Source: Pseudomonas chlororaphis (GTDB lineage Bacteria > Pseudomonadota > Gammaproteobacteria > Pseudomonadales > Pseudomonadaceae). From it: 64,000 bases of DNA. Made by a program: the position numbers and the translations under genes. Position 1 is the first letter of the stretch. Every line of letters begins with the position of its first letter. The notes beneath the pieces were generated by a model, which did not search any database, was not told the DNA's origin, and was given only the letters and a program-made list of their open reading frames with translations. The stretch covers positions 62,001 to 126,000 of the forward strand of contig NZ_MSCT01000018.1 of the NCBI RefSeq assembly GCF_001921865.1, given 5' to 3'. Of the stretch, positions 33,903 to 42,693 are shown in pieces.

Positions 33903-34783
33903 TCGGCGCTCAACCCCCACAACACTTCCAGTACATGCTCCGTCGAACGCTCCCCATCGCCATCCCGATGGGCGATGCCCAACTGCCGCCACAACGGCGG
34001 CTGCAACGGGCGCATGGCGATCCGCGGATCGGGCAGCGGCGTAGCGGCTTCGTGGGGCAGCAAGGTGGCGCCATAGCCGGCGGCCACCAGGCTCTTGATG
34101 GCGTCGTTGTAGTTGAGCTGGATGCGCGCCGTGGGCTGCTGCCCGCCGTTGGCGAACCACTCCGAGGTCAGGCGCGACAGCCGGGTGCTGCGGTCGTTGA
34201 GGATCAAGGGTTGCTCGGCCAGCCACTGCGGGGTGACCGGGTCCGGGCAGTGCCAGCGGGCCGGCAGGAAGGCCATCACCGGGTCCTTGCGCCAGGGTTC
34301 GATGCGCAGGCCTTTGACCGGGGTTTGCGGCAAGGCCACCAGGCCGATATCCAGCGAACCCTCGGCGAGCTTCTTCAAGCTCTCCTGGGAGGTCAGCACC
34401 GCCACCTGCACATCGATGCCCGGGTGCCGCTGGCCGAGGGTTTCCAACGCCTGGGGCAACAACTGGGCGATGGCCCCGGTGGACGCCCCCAGGCGTACCC
34501 GCCCGGCCAGGCCCAGGACCTGGCGCTGTACGTCCTCCAGGGCCTGTTCGGCATCGGCCAACAAGCGCCGCGCGCGCGCCACCAGGGTTTCGCCAATGGC
34601 CGACGGCTGCACCCGACCGCGGGTGCGCGACAGCAGCGAACCGCCGACCCGCGCTTCCAGGTCGGCGATATGCAGGCTGACCGTGGGCGGCGCCAGGTTC
34701 AGCGCGCGGGCCGCTTCGGCAAAGGAGCCGAGGTCGACAATCGCCACCAGGGTGCGCAAACGGTCGAGGCTGATCTCGCGCAT
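33899..34783 (-). CDS. LysR-family transcriptional regulator
   Basis: A 294-residue LysR protein starting MREISLDRLRTLVAIVDLGS with HTH AARALNLAPPTVSLHIADLE. Divergent from argC-type reductase by 113 bp, so probably its regulator. The effector domain begins VRLGASTGAIAQLLPQALE. Confidence 0.92.
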   Translation of the reverse strand: MREISLDRLRTLVAIVDLGSFAEAARALNLAPPTVSLHIADLEARVGGSLLSRTRGRVQPSAIGETLVARARRLLADAEQALEDVQRQVLGLAGRVRLGASTGAIAQLLPQALETLGQRHPGIDVQVAVLTSQESLKKLAEGSLDIGLVALPQTPVKGLRIEPWRKDPVMAFLPARWHCPDPVTPQWLAEQPLILNDRSTRLSRLTSEWFANGGQQPTARIQLNYNDAIKSLVAAGYGATLLPHEAATPLPDPRIAMRPLQPPLWRQLGIAHRDGDGERSTEHVLEVLWGLSAD

Positions 34784-34896
34784 GGGGTCGCTCCAAATTC
34801 ATAAAAACTGAAGCTTAGCGTTATTAAATTCAACTTTCTCTATTTCAGCAGCCGCCGGAAGATTGACCCCATTCCTCCCGCTTGCGAGCACAGCAC

Positions 34897-35829
34897 ATGA
34901 GCACACCCCTGGTATTTATCGACGGCGACCAAGGCACCACCGGCTTGCAGATCCACCAACGCCTGCGCGGTCGCCACGACCTGCGACTGCTGACCCTGGC
35001 CGCCGACCAGCGCAAAGACCCGCAACGCCGCGCCGAAGCCATCAACGCCTGCGACATCGCCCTGCTCTGCCTGCCCGACGCCGCCGCCCGCGACGCGGTC
35101 GCCAGCATTCGCAACCCTGCGGTGCGGGTGATCGACGCCAGCTCCGCGCACCGCACCCACCCCGACTGGACCTACGGCTTCGCGCAAATGCACCCGCAAC
35201 AGGCCCAACGCATCGCCAGCGCCAAGCGCGTGAGCAACCCCGGCTGCTACCCCACCGGCGCCATCGGCCTGCTGCGCCCGCTGCTGCAAGCCGGGTTGCT
35301 GCCCAAGGACTACCCGATCGGCATCAACGCCGTCTCCGGCTACTCCGGCGGCGGCCGCGCCGCGGTCGATGCCCACGAAGGCCCGGACGCCGCCAATACC
35401 GCCCCCTTCCAGATCTACGGCCTGGGCCTGGCGCACAAGCACGTACCGGAAATCCAGCAACACAGCGGCCTGAGCGAACGGCCGCTGTTCGTCCCGGCCT
35501 ACGGTGCGTTTCGCCAGGGCATTGTGCTGACCGTTCCGTTGCAAGTGCGTCTGCTGGCGCCTGGAGTGGATGCCGCGCGGCTGCATGCCTGTCTGGAGCA
35601 GCATTACGCTGACAGCGGGTGTGTGCAGGTGATGTCGCTGCAACAGGCGCATGAACTTGCCGGGCTGGATCCGCGGGCGCTGAATGACACGGACGAGATG
35701 CGCTTGATGGTGTTCGAGGGTGAGGGGCAAGTATTGCTGGCGGCGGTATTCGACAATTTGGGTAAAGGCGCGGCGGGAGCAGCGGTGGAGAATTTGGGAT
35801 TGATGGTGGGGGGTGAGTCAATAGGTTGA
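34897..35829 (+). CDS. argC: N-acetyl-gamma-glutamyl-phosphate reductase, type 2 (ArgC)
   Basis: A 310-residue NADP-dependent enzyme of arginine synthesis. It begins MSTPLVFIDGDQGTTGLQI, with the short cofactor loop of the type-2 (shorter) class. The catalytic Cys is in VSNPGCYPTGA (about 117) and FSIDASSAHRTH-type residues (VIDASSAHRTH) are kept. ATG 34897 is preferred over a TTG five codons earlier. It is not in an arg operon. A divergent LysR gene makes it look specially regulated, perhaps a second ArgC beside the housekeeping copy. Confidence 0.88.
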   Translation: MSTPLVFIDGDQGTTGLQIHQRLRGRHDLRLLTLAADQRKDPQRRAEAINACDIALLCLPDAAARDAVASIRNPAVRVIDASSAHRTHPDWTYGFAQMHPQQAQRIASAKRVSNPGCYPTGAIGLLRPLLQAGLLPKDYPIGINAVSGYSGGGRAAVDAHEGPDAANTAPFQIYGLGLAHKHVPEIQQHSGLSERPLFVPAYGAFRQGIVLTVPLQVRLLAPGVDAARLHACLEQHYADSGCVQVMSLQQAHELAGLDPRALNDTDEMRLMVFEGEGQVLLAAVFDNLGKGAAGAAVENLGLMVGGESIG

Positions 35830-35901
35830 GGTTAGGGACCTGAGGTGGGTTACGACGAACGCCGTTTCCCGACCTCACCAATAACAACAAAAAATAAAAA
35901 C

Positions 35902-36771
35902 CTACTTTGGTTCTCCCGAATACGTTCCTGAAACAATGTCGATGAAGTCGGTAGTCAACCTCGACACCTGATACTTGCGCCAAATGAAGTACGTATCGAC
36001 CGCGCCAACGTTATCAAGCCTGTGCGAGTTCACCGAGTAGGCTTCCCGGTACATGGAGAGCGAGCTCTCGGGCACACAGGCCATGCCGTGCCCTTGAGCG
36101 ACGCACGCGAACATCACGGGATATGACTCAATTTCGAGGATTGCGCGGGGTGCAATACCCAAGCCGGCCAGCCAGTTATCGACAACCTGACGGTAGTTGC
36201 ACTCCTTGCCGAACACATAGAACTCCAAGGCGGAAATATTCTTTGCCGAAGGTGCCATGACATCCTGCGGTGTAATGAGCCTCAGGCTCTCGCGAAACGC
36301 AAGTGAACTGGAGAGAAGCGGATGCTCGATCGGTCCATCCGAAATGATCAGATCAAGTTCACCGTCGGTCAACATGCGTTCAAGTGAAAATGTATGCCCG
36401 GAATGCAGGTTGAGTTCGATGTTCGGCATCATGGATCGGTACCGAGCAATAAAGGGGGGCAACTGATAGTTGAGCACTCCTTCGAGAGCTCCCACGTTGA
36501 GCATTCCGGCTCGTGCACTGCCTTCGAACAGGTGCTGTATCTCGAGAGCCTGGCTCAGCAGCACCTTGGCCTTGGTGTAGAGAAGCCGCCCCTCGGGGGT
36601 GACGTAGAGCCGGTTGCGCTCACGACTGAACAGCTTGGTACCCAACAACCGTTCCAGCTCGCGAATTCGTATCGTGATGTTTGACGGCACGCAGTGCAGC
36701 TGCTCCGCAGCCGCCGCAATAGTGCCGTGCTCGACGACCGCGCAGAAAAAGCTGAGTTGCGATAATTTCAT
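35902..36771 (-). CDS. LysR-family transcriptional regulator
   Basis: A 289-residue LysR protein, MKLSQLSFFCAVVEHGTIAA with HTH AAEQLHCVPSNITIRIRELE. Its base composition is lower in GC than the housekeeping genes, like its two divergent neighbours (VOC and hydrolase genes), which it probably controls. Confidence 0.9.
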   Translation of the reverse strand: MKLSQLSFFCAVVEHGTIAAAAEQLHCVPSNITIRIRELERLLGTKLFSRERNRLYVTPEGRLLYTKAKVLLSQALEIQHLFEGSARAGMLNVGALEGVLNYQLPPFIARYRSMMPNIELNLHSGHTFSLERMLTDGELDLIISDGPIEHPLLSSSLAFRESLRLITPQDVMAPSAKNISALEFYVFGKECNYRQVVDNWLAGLGIAPRAILEIESYPVMFACVAQGHGMACVPESSLSMYREAYSVNSHRLDNVGAVDTYFIWRKYQVSRLTTDFIDIVSGTYSGEPK

Positions 36772-36934
36772 AGGTTCACTTTTTTTAAGTCCAGGTCTGA
36801 CTTTTAGTTACTGTTAACTATCAGCAGGATGGCCTATCTTGCAAATCATTCGAGAAAGAGTGACTTCAAGCCGTTGAACTTTCCGGCACGCTCAACCAAG
36901 AACCCCATTACGCATCGACGAAGGATGATAAATT

Positions 36935-37327
36935 ATGCGCATGTTACACACAATGCTTCGCGTCAAGAACTTGAGCGAGTCGCTCGCCTTTTACCAAAAT
37001 GCACTGGGCATGAAACTGCTACGCCAACAGGAATACCCAGACGGACAATTTACACTCGCCTTCGTCGGATACCAAGATGAGCGTAAAGAGGCGGCCTTGG
37101 AACTTACCTATAACTGGGAGCAGCACGCCTACGACCTGGGCAATGCCTATGGACATATAGCGATCGAAGTCAGCGACGTGGCCGAAACTTGTAACAACGT
37201 GAAAAAATTCGGTTATCGCATCACCCGTGAAGCTGGGCCAATGAAGTACGGGACGGAGATTATTGCGTTTATCCAGGACCCGGACGGCTACAAGATCGAA
37301 CTGATCCAGAGAGGCACGCAATTCTAA
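36935..37327 (+). CDS. VOC superfamily protein, glyoxalase I (lactoylglutathione lyase) type
   Basis: A 130-residue single-polypeptide glyoxalase I. MRMLHTMLRVKNLSESLAFY gives the first metal His and the first repeat. AYGHIAIEV carries the second-repeat His and the Glu of FIQDPDGYKIELIQR completes the site. It is close in length to bacterial GloA (Ni-dependent). It lies in a low-GC group with a LysR and an alpha/beta hydrolase, suggesting detoxification of a specific aldehyde; true substrate inferred only. Confidence 0.9.
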   Translation: MRMLHTMLRVKNLSESLAFYQNALGMKLLRQQEYPDGQFTLAFVGYQDERKEAALELTYNWEQHAYDLGNAYGHIAIEVSDVAETCNNVKKFGYRITREAGPMKYGTEIIAFIQDPDGYKIELIQRGTQF

Positions 37328-37495
37328 CGAGCCTGGTGAGTTCCTTATGGCTGGAGCAACTTTCAAGCCTGTACAGCCAGCCACAAGACAGTCAGCTCAT
37401 AACCGCACACAAAGCACCAGGCAATATTAAATCCACCACCCGAATTGATGTTCTATAAATCAGCCCCTCTAACGTGAAAGGGTACGACACCTATC

Positions 37496-38419
37496 ATGAC
37501 TGACATTTATAAATACCGCGCTAAAAAAATCAACTTCCCGAGTCAGGGAGTCAATATAGTCGGCCTGCTGTGCGTACCCACGACCAAGCCAAAGGGTGCC
37601 ATTACCATTTTTGGTCCGATTGCGTTTGTAAAAGAGCAAAGTCCGACACAGTACGCAACGAGACTGGCAAAGGAAGGCTATATCACCTTGATTTACGACC
37701 CTCGGTTTTATGGGGAGAGTGATGGTCTTCCTCGGCAGTATGAAGACAGAAAAAGTCGCTGCGAGGATATTCTCGCCTCGGTGGACTATCTTGCATCACT
37801 TGAAATAGTTGAAAAAGATAAAATCTACGCCCTAGGGATCTGCCAAGGGGCCAACTGGATTGCCGAAGCCTCTACGATTGATCCCAGGATCAAAAAAGTA
37901 ATGCTCGTCGCGTCGGCGCTTTTATCTCCGGCGATGGGGGAAAACTATCTATCAAAAGAAGACCTCGACATGAAGGTCAAAAGAGGTCGTCACGCGCGGC
38001 AGCGCTTTGAACAGGATGCAGAGGTGGCCTATATGAACATAGGGCCGGGGCCTGACAATCTTCCGGCAATCATGCCTTTTCAGCACATCACCGACTGGTA
38101 TGGCTCATGGACTATCCGCAGTCCATTTACGCAATACAAAGGGAACTGGGAAAACCGGATCACCCAGTCGTCCGAAGAACTGGTGTGGAGTTACGATGTA
38201 AGCGAAGTCATGAGCCTCATTGAAAAGCCTGTTTTGATGATCCACAGCGATAAAGCGGCCAGTGGCCCGACAACGCCCAAAAAAATGTTTTCCTTGATTC
38301 CCAGCAAAGATAAGACATTGATATGGTTCGAGGGAGACCAGGTTCAGTATCAGTTCTATGAAGACCCACTAACGATTGATAGCGTGATATTCGAATTAAC
38401 ACACTGGTTGAAAAAATAG
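37496..38419 (+). CDS. Alpha/beta hydrolase with Cys nucleophile (YcjY/dienelactone-hydrolase-like)
   Basis: A 307-residue protein. DPRFYGESDG and ALGICQGANW stand at the oxyanion and nucleophile positions: the elbow is G-x-C-x-G, so the nucleophile would be Cys 126 or so, as in dienelactone hydrolases and YcjY relatives. In the C-terminal strand where relatives have the catalytic His before a Y-D, this one reads WFEGDQVQYQFYED, with no His evident. Low GC and AT-rich codons mark it as likely acquired. Activity uncertain. Confidence 0.78.
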   Translation: MTDIYKYRAKKINFPSQGVNIVGLLCVPTTKPKGAITIFGPIAFVKEQSPTQYATRLAKEGYITLIYDPRFYGESDGLPRQYEDRKSRCEDILASVDYLASLEIVEKDKIYALGICQGANWIAEASTIDPRIKKVMLVASALLSPAMGENYLSKEDLDMKVKRGRHARQRFEQDAEVAYMNIGPGPDNLPAIMPFQHITDWYGSWTIRSPFTQYKGNWENRITQSSEELVWSYDVSEVMSLIEKPVLMIHSDKAASGPTTPKKMFSLIPSKDKTLIWFEGDQVQYQFYEDPLTIDSVIFELTHWLKK

Positions 38420-38609
38420 CCCATGCCTTGAGCCTGTCATGTTTCATCAAAAGCGTATCGATAGGCTGGCCGGACCTCGACTTCACCGAACAGTCGTGCC
38501 ATTGGCCCAACGTCTCTGGCAGCGGCCAATGCTCTGCAGTTGCTGGCTAATGGGTCACCCCTGAAGACGTCAGCTATAAGTGACTGATCTGAGGGACGGT
38601 AACGTTCAA

Positions 38610-38706
38610 ATGACAACAGCGCTATCTGGAGGCGGGGGTGAGGCCGTCAGCGAGCGCTTCGCTCCCGCGGACGTTGTCTTGGGCGGTCAAAAGTTTTTCA
38701 AATGAC
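38610..38706 (+). pseudogene. Internally deleted remnant of a PhyH-type dioxygenase gene
   Basis: gcgggggtgaggccgtcagcg matches the PhyH gene at about 42790-42811 (DAGVRPSA region, 19 of 21 bases), and is directly followed by bases matching that gene's end at about 43331-43371 (ERFDPADFLLGAQ; about 36 of 40). The two pieces are fused at a shared gcg, out of frame. This looks like a copy that lost about 530 bases between short direct repeats. Confidence 0.7.
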
Positions 38707-38792
38707 GCAAAACGCTCCGCTGAAGCCTTGGGAACAAACTCCAGGACGCAAACGAAAGACTGATCGTTCAGCGCCTTTTTCAGAACACTCAT
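38622..38792 (-). CDS. 56-residue reading frame over the scar (truncated gene?)
   Basis: From ATG 38792 a frame reads MSVLKKALNDQSFVCVLEFV and about 20 more plausible residues (PKASAERFASFEKLLTAQD), then enters the antisense of the PhyH remnant and stops at 38622. The first 40 residues have gene-like composition and a family-like start. I suspect the N-terminus of a gene cut by the recombination that left the scar. Weak similarity in feel to methylenetetrahydrofolate-reductase N-termini cannot be confirmed without a search. Confidence 0.35.
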   Translation of the reverse strand: MSVLKKALNDQSFVCVLEFVPKASAERFASFEKLLTAQDNVRGSEALADGLTPASR

Positions 38793-38865
38793 AGGTCAAG
38801 AATACCTACCGATTCTGCGGTACAAGGCGACGCTCGAGTCAACCTCAGGGCAAGCGGCGAAGCGA

Positions 38866-39519
38866 TCATTCATCGTCCCCGTAGTATTTGACGCCAATGC
38901 GGATAATGTCCCGCCCCTGGTCCTTGCGGTGGTGGTTGGTGTCGCGCAGGGAGTAGATGCAACCGCAATATTCCTGCTGATAAAAACGTTCGCGCTTGCT
39001 GATTTCGATCATCCGCGCCGAGCCGCCGCCCTTGCGCCAGTTGTAGTCCCAGTAGGTAATGCCTGGATACTTTTGCGCGCTGCGGATGCCACTGTCGGTG
39101 ATTTGCTTCATGTCTTTCCAGCGCGAAATACCCAGGGAGCTGGAGATCACGCTGAAGCCGTTTTCATAGGCGTAAAGCGCGGTGCGCTCGAAGCGCATAT
39201 CGAAACACATGGTGCAGCGCACGCCGCGCTCGGGTTCATGCTCCATGCCTTTGGCGCGCTCGAACCAGCGGTCTTTATCGTAATCGGCATCGATAAACGC
39301 CACCTTGTGATCTTCGGCAAAACGGATGTTCTCATCCTTGCGCAATAGGTATTCACGCTCAGGGTGAATGTTCGGGTTATAGAAGAAGAGGGTGTAGTCG
39401 ATGCCCGAGGCGGTGATCGCTTCCATCACTTCTCCCGAACAGGGCGCGCAGCAGGAGTGCAGCAGCAACTTGCCTGCGCCATCGGGAAGGCTGAGTCGAG
39501 GCCTTTTGATACCGGTCAT
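38866..39519 (-). CDS. queH: Epoxyqueuosine reductase QueH
   Basis: A 217-residue protein of the QueH (DUF208) family, which reduces epoxyqueuosine to queuosine in tRNA independently of QueG's cobalamin. LLLHSCCAPCSGEVMEAI is the first Cys cluster, CTMCFDMR the second and YCGCIYS the third; together they hold the iron-sulfur and metal site. MTGIKRPRLSL at 39519 is the family start. It follows the flavin reductase on the same strand but by about 190 bp. Confidence 0.92.
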   Translation of the reverse strand: MTGIKRPRLSLPDGAGKLLLHSCCAPCSGEVMEAITASGIDYTLFFYNPNIHPEREYLLRKDENIRFAEDHKVAFIDADYDKDRWFERAKGMEHEPERGVRCTMCFDMRFERTALYAYENGFSVISSSLGISRWKDMKQITDSGIRSAQKYPGITYWDYNWRKGGGSARMIEISKRERFYQQEYCGCIYSLRDTNHHRKDQGRDIIRIGVKYYGDDE

Positions 39520-39705
39520 GACGGTGTGTCCTGGGTCAATCGGTTGACATGAAAAAACGGCGCACCGGGATCCCAAGGGTGATCGCCCCCCCGCCCCGCC
39601 ATTTGCTGGATTTATTGAGTGCCGCTCTAACGACCCAAGAGCACTCACGGGCAGGGTAAGGCGCTCGATCGATCGAAGCGTAAAGAGGCCAGCACCGGTA
39701 AACGC

Positions 39706-40215
39706 TCAAACCGCGCGATGCCCGGCGAGGTTGCAATACTGTCCTTTGAAATACAGCAGTGGCTGCGTAGCGGTAGTCTCTTGCAGGTTTAACGCCCTCA
39801 CCTCGCCAATCACGATCACGTGATCACCTGCCGCGTGCTCTGCGTGAATTGCGCAATCAAGCCAATGCAGGCTACCGCCAATGATCGGATTACCCAGCGG
39901 CGACTCCTGCCATTCGACGCCGTGCCATTTGTCCGTGCCTTTACGCGCGAACTGATTGGAAATCCCGACCTGCTCACCTGACAGGATATTGACTGCGAAA
40001 CGACCTGCCTGACGAATCTTGGGATAACTGGCCGAACTGGACATTACGCTGAACGACACCAGCGGCGGGCTCATCGACACGCTATAGAACGACTGGCAAG
40101 TGAAGCCAATCGGCTCATCATCGATGCGCGAGGTAATCACCGTTATACCGGACGCGTAGTGCCCGAGCGCTTCGCGAAAGCTCAATGGCTCGATAGCGGT
40201 ACTAGGGAGTGACAT
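39706..40215 (-). CDS. Flavin reductase (flavodoxin-reductase-like, split beta-barrel)
   Basis: A 169-residue FMN-binding protein (MSLPSTAIEPLSFREALGHY). ASGITVITSR, PPLVSFSVMSSSASYP and FAVNILSGEQ are family segments that supply reduced flavin to a partner. It lies 101 bp after the MesD-type synthase on the same strand. Such a reductase next to mesD/mesX fits an O2-dependent reaction needing reduced flavin; that role is inference. Confidence 0.88.
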   Translation of the reverse strand: MSLPSTAIEPLSFREALGHYASGITVITSRIDDEPIGFTCQSFYSVSMSPPLVSFSVMSSSASYPKIRQAGRFAVNILSGEQVGISNQFARKGTDKWHGVEWQESPLGNPIIGGSLHWLDCAIHAEHAAGDHVIVIGEVRALNLQETTATQPLLYFKGQYCNLAGHRAV

Positions 40216-40316
40216 AGTAGGTCCTGAATATGAGGCGCAATTCAAAAGTGCCAGGAAAGGCTTGAAGCAGGCCGGTAAGTTTTCAATCCACCGCTTCAAG
40301 CCTTCCGCACACGACT

Positions 40317-41345
40317 TCAGTTCGAGAGTTCTCTTCGGACGATTTCTGCGCCTGCACTTAAAGCACTTAGCTTGCCTCTTGCTACACGCCGAGGTAACGG
40401 GGCCATCCCACAGTTGGTGCATGGATAGAGCTTGTCAGCCTCTACAAATTGAAGAGCCTTTCGTAAAGTGCTGGCTACTTCATCGGGTGTCTCAATGGTA
40501 TGGGAGGCCACATCAATGGCCCCTACCATCACTTTTTTACCTCGGATGAGTTCAATAAGATCCATGGGCACATGAGAGTTGTGACACTCCAGCGAGATGA
40601 TATCGATACTGGATTTTTGCAATTTCGGAAAAGCTTCCTCATATTGCCGCCACTCTGACCCCAGCGTCTTTTTCCAATCCGTATTGGCTTTGATGCCATA
40701 GCCATAGCAAATATGCACGGCCGTTTCACACTTAAGGCCTTCAACCGCTCTTTCCAGGGCGGCCACTCCCCAGTCGTTCACCTCATCGAAGAAAACATTA
40801 AATGCGGGCTCATCGAACTGGATAATATCAACACCGGCAGCCTCCAGTTCCCTGGCCTCTTGATTGAGAATCTTGGCGAACTCCCAAGCAAGTTTTTCAC
40901 GACTCTTATAGTGATTATCATAAAGCGTATCGATCATGGTCATGGGACCTGGCAACGCCCATTTTATGGGTTGCTTGGTCTGCTGCCGTAGAAACTTGGC
41001 ATCTTCAACAAACACTGGCTTTTGACGAGAAACAGCACCCACGACCGTCGGTACGCTCGCATCATAGCGATCACGGATTCTAACGGTCTCACGCTTCTCA
41101 AAATCAACGCCGCCGAGGTGCTCGATAAACGTAGTGACAAAGTGTTGGCGCGTTTGCTCGCCGTCACTGACAATATCAATCCCTGCCTGTTGTTGTGCTT
41201 GCAACGACAAACGCAACGCATCCTGCTTGCCCTCGACCAATACCTCATCTTGCAACTTCCAAGGCGACCAAAGTGTTTCGGGTTGGGCAAGCCAAGAAGG
41301 TTTAGGCAAGCTGCCAGCCGTTGAAGTGGGGAGCAATTTTTTCAT
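40317..41345 (-). CDS. mesD: Core methionine synthase, MesD-like
   Basis: A 342-residue enzyme corresponding to only the C-terminal catalytic half of MetE. The zinc ligands are kept: His and Cys in AVHICYGYG (about 205-207), Glu in ISLECHNSH (about 240), and Cys in YPCTNCGMAPLP (about 320). DEPAF and IDVASHTIE are also family-like. The N-terminal folate-binding half is absent, so methyl-folate is not the donor. Linkage with DUF1852 (MesX) marks the MesD type, known to need oxygen and MesX for methionine formation. Confidence 0.85.
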   Translation of the reverse strand: MKKLLPTSTAGSLPKPSWLAQPETLWSPWKLQDEVLVEGKQDALRLSLQAQQQAGIDIVSDGEQTRQHFVTTFIEHLGGVDFEKRETVRIRDRYDASVPTVVGAVSRQKPVFVEDAKFLRQQTKQPIKWALPGPMTMIDTLYDNHYKSREKLAWEFAKILNQEARELEAAGVDIIQFDEPAFNVFFDEVNDWGVAALERAVEGLKCETAVHICYGYGIKANTDWKKTLGSEWRQYEEAFPKLQKSSIDIISLECHNSHVPMDLIELIRGKKVMVGAIDVASHTIETPDEVASTLRKALQFVEADKLYPCTNCGMAPLPRRVARGKLSALSAGAEIVRRELSN

Positions 41346-41372
41346 AATGGACGACCTTGTGTCTTGGTTTGA

Positions 41373-42356
41373 TCAAAGAGCGTAATTAGCGGACCACTGC
41401 TCAAGAGTGGCTTGGTAGGGCTTGATAAAATGTTCCTCGACAAACCGTCCTTGCTCAATAGCCAGCCGGCCACGTTCTTCTCGATCATAAACAATTCGAG
41501 TTAATGAATAATCTTGGTGTTTCAAATTTGGTTGATAGGACTTTCCTGCCGCGGAGTTGGCATTGTAAATCTCTGGACGGTAAATCTTTTGAAAGGTGTC
41601 CATCGTGCTGATGGTACTGATCAGTTCAAGATTGGTGTAATCAGCAAGCAAATCGCCAGCAAAATAGAACGCCAAGGGCGCCACACTATTTGCAGGCATG
41701 AAATAGCGAACCTTCAACCCCATTTTCTTGAAGTATTCGTCAGTCAAGGAATATTCATCTTGCTGATATTCAACACCCAACACCGGATGCTGGTTTTCAG
41801 TTCGTTGATAGGTCTTACTGCTCGAAACACTGAGACATATGACAGGAAGCTTGTTGAAATTGTTCTTATAAGCACTCGAATTCACGAAGTACTTGAACAG
41901 TTTCCCATGCAGGTCCCCAAAATTATCCGGGGTGCAAAATTCAGGCTGATTCTTATTGTGCCCCAGCAACAGCACACTAAAATCATAATCCCGCACATAA
42001 GAGGAAAAATTATTCCCTACAATGCCCTCGGTGCGTTCGTTGGTTTTTCGATCGACAATATTCGTCTTCAATATTTCAATCAAGGGAATGGAATTGCCAC
42101 TGCTCTCGGCATCGATATTCATTGCAACGGAAATGATTTCAAGTTCAAGCGTGTAGCGATCGCCCTTGGGATTATCCCAATGGGCCAAGGCATTGAAACG
42201 GTTATCAATCATCCTCAGAGTGTTGCGCAAATTCTCCTGGCGGCTTTCCCCCCTGGCCAGATTAGCAAAGTTAGTCGTGATACGCGTATTCTCCGAGGGA
42301 TGATAGTTCTCGTCGAAACAAATACTCTTGATCGTAAATTCAAACTCTTTTTTCAT
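41373..42356 (-). CDS. mesX: MesX (DUF1852), partner of MesD
   Basis: A 327-residue protein beginning MKKEFEFTIKSICFDENYHP. Its whole length is of the DUF1852 family, found beside MesD-type core methionine synthases and known to be required with them. It lies 27 bp upstream of mesD, almost certainly in one operon. The biochemical role (donor generation or oxygen chemistry) is unresolved. Codon use is AT-richer than its neighbours. Confidence 0.85.
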   Translation of the reverse strand: MKKEFEFTIKSICFDENYHPSENTRITTNFANLARGESRQENLRNTLRMIDNRFNALAHWDNPKGDRYTLELEIISVAMNIDAESSGNSIPLIEILKTNIVDRKTNERTEGIVGNNFSSYVRDYDFSVLLLGHNKNQPEFCTPDNFGDLHGKLFKYFVNSSAYKNNFNKLPVICLSVSSSKTYQRTENQHPVLGVEYQQDEYSLTDEYFKKMGLKVRYFMPANSVAPLAFYFAGDLLADYTNLELISTISTMDTFQKIYRPEIYNANSAAGKSYQPNLKHQDYSLTRIVYDREERGRLAIEQGRFVEEHFIKPYQATLEQWSANYAL

Positions 42357-42693
42357 TCTGATCCGGCACCCTGATTTTGAGATAAAGCCTGAATTTATTT
42401 ATTATTTTTCTGGCTTTCACTCAGCAGTCTTTATGTTCTCCACAATTAGGACGCATTTTATGGATCCCACCCATTGGGTGGAAACGAATTGATTTCATTG
42501 AAGTCGTTAGTCTGATTCATGATCGGGTGCAAAGCTGTCCCGCAGGACTCACTGCATCGTCCTAGGTCGCCTGGAAGCCGCTTCATTTAAGAGTTACTGC
42601 CAGCCCCCATCACAGAAGACACAACCCTATTTTCGTCTACCTTGGTTTAAACACTCGCCTCGCAACTCTGCACCCAAGGGAATGGAGCCCACC
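42357..42693. other. Divergent intergenic region between mesX and the PhyH gene
   Basis: A 337-bp AT-rich region that holds two promoters. At 42467-42481 ccaccc-att-gggtgg is a perfect 6-bp dyad; its bases lie about 110 before mesX. It could be a regulator site or short hairpin. No MetJ/MetR-like repeat is clear. Confidence 0.5.

Larger units (their letters stand above)
38420..38865. other. 446-bp gap with gene remnants
   Basis: No intact gene. It holds the PhyH scar (38622-38703) described separately, a 56-codon minus-strand frame, and about 200 bases (38420-38600) in which I see no coding or structural signal. Confidence 0.5.
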
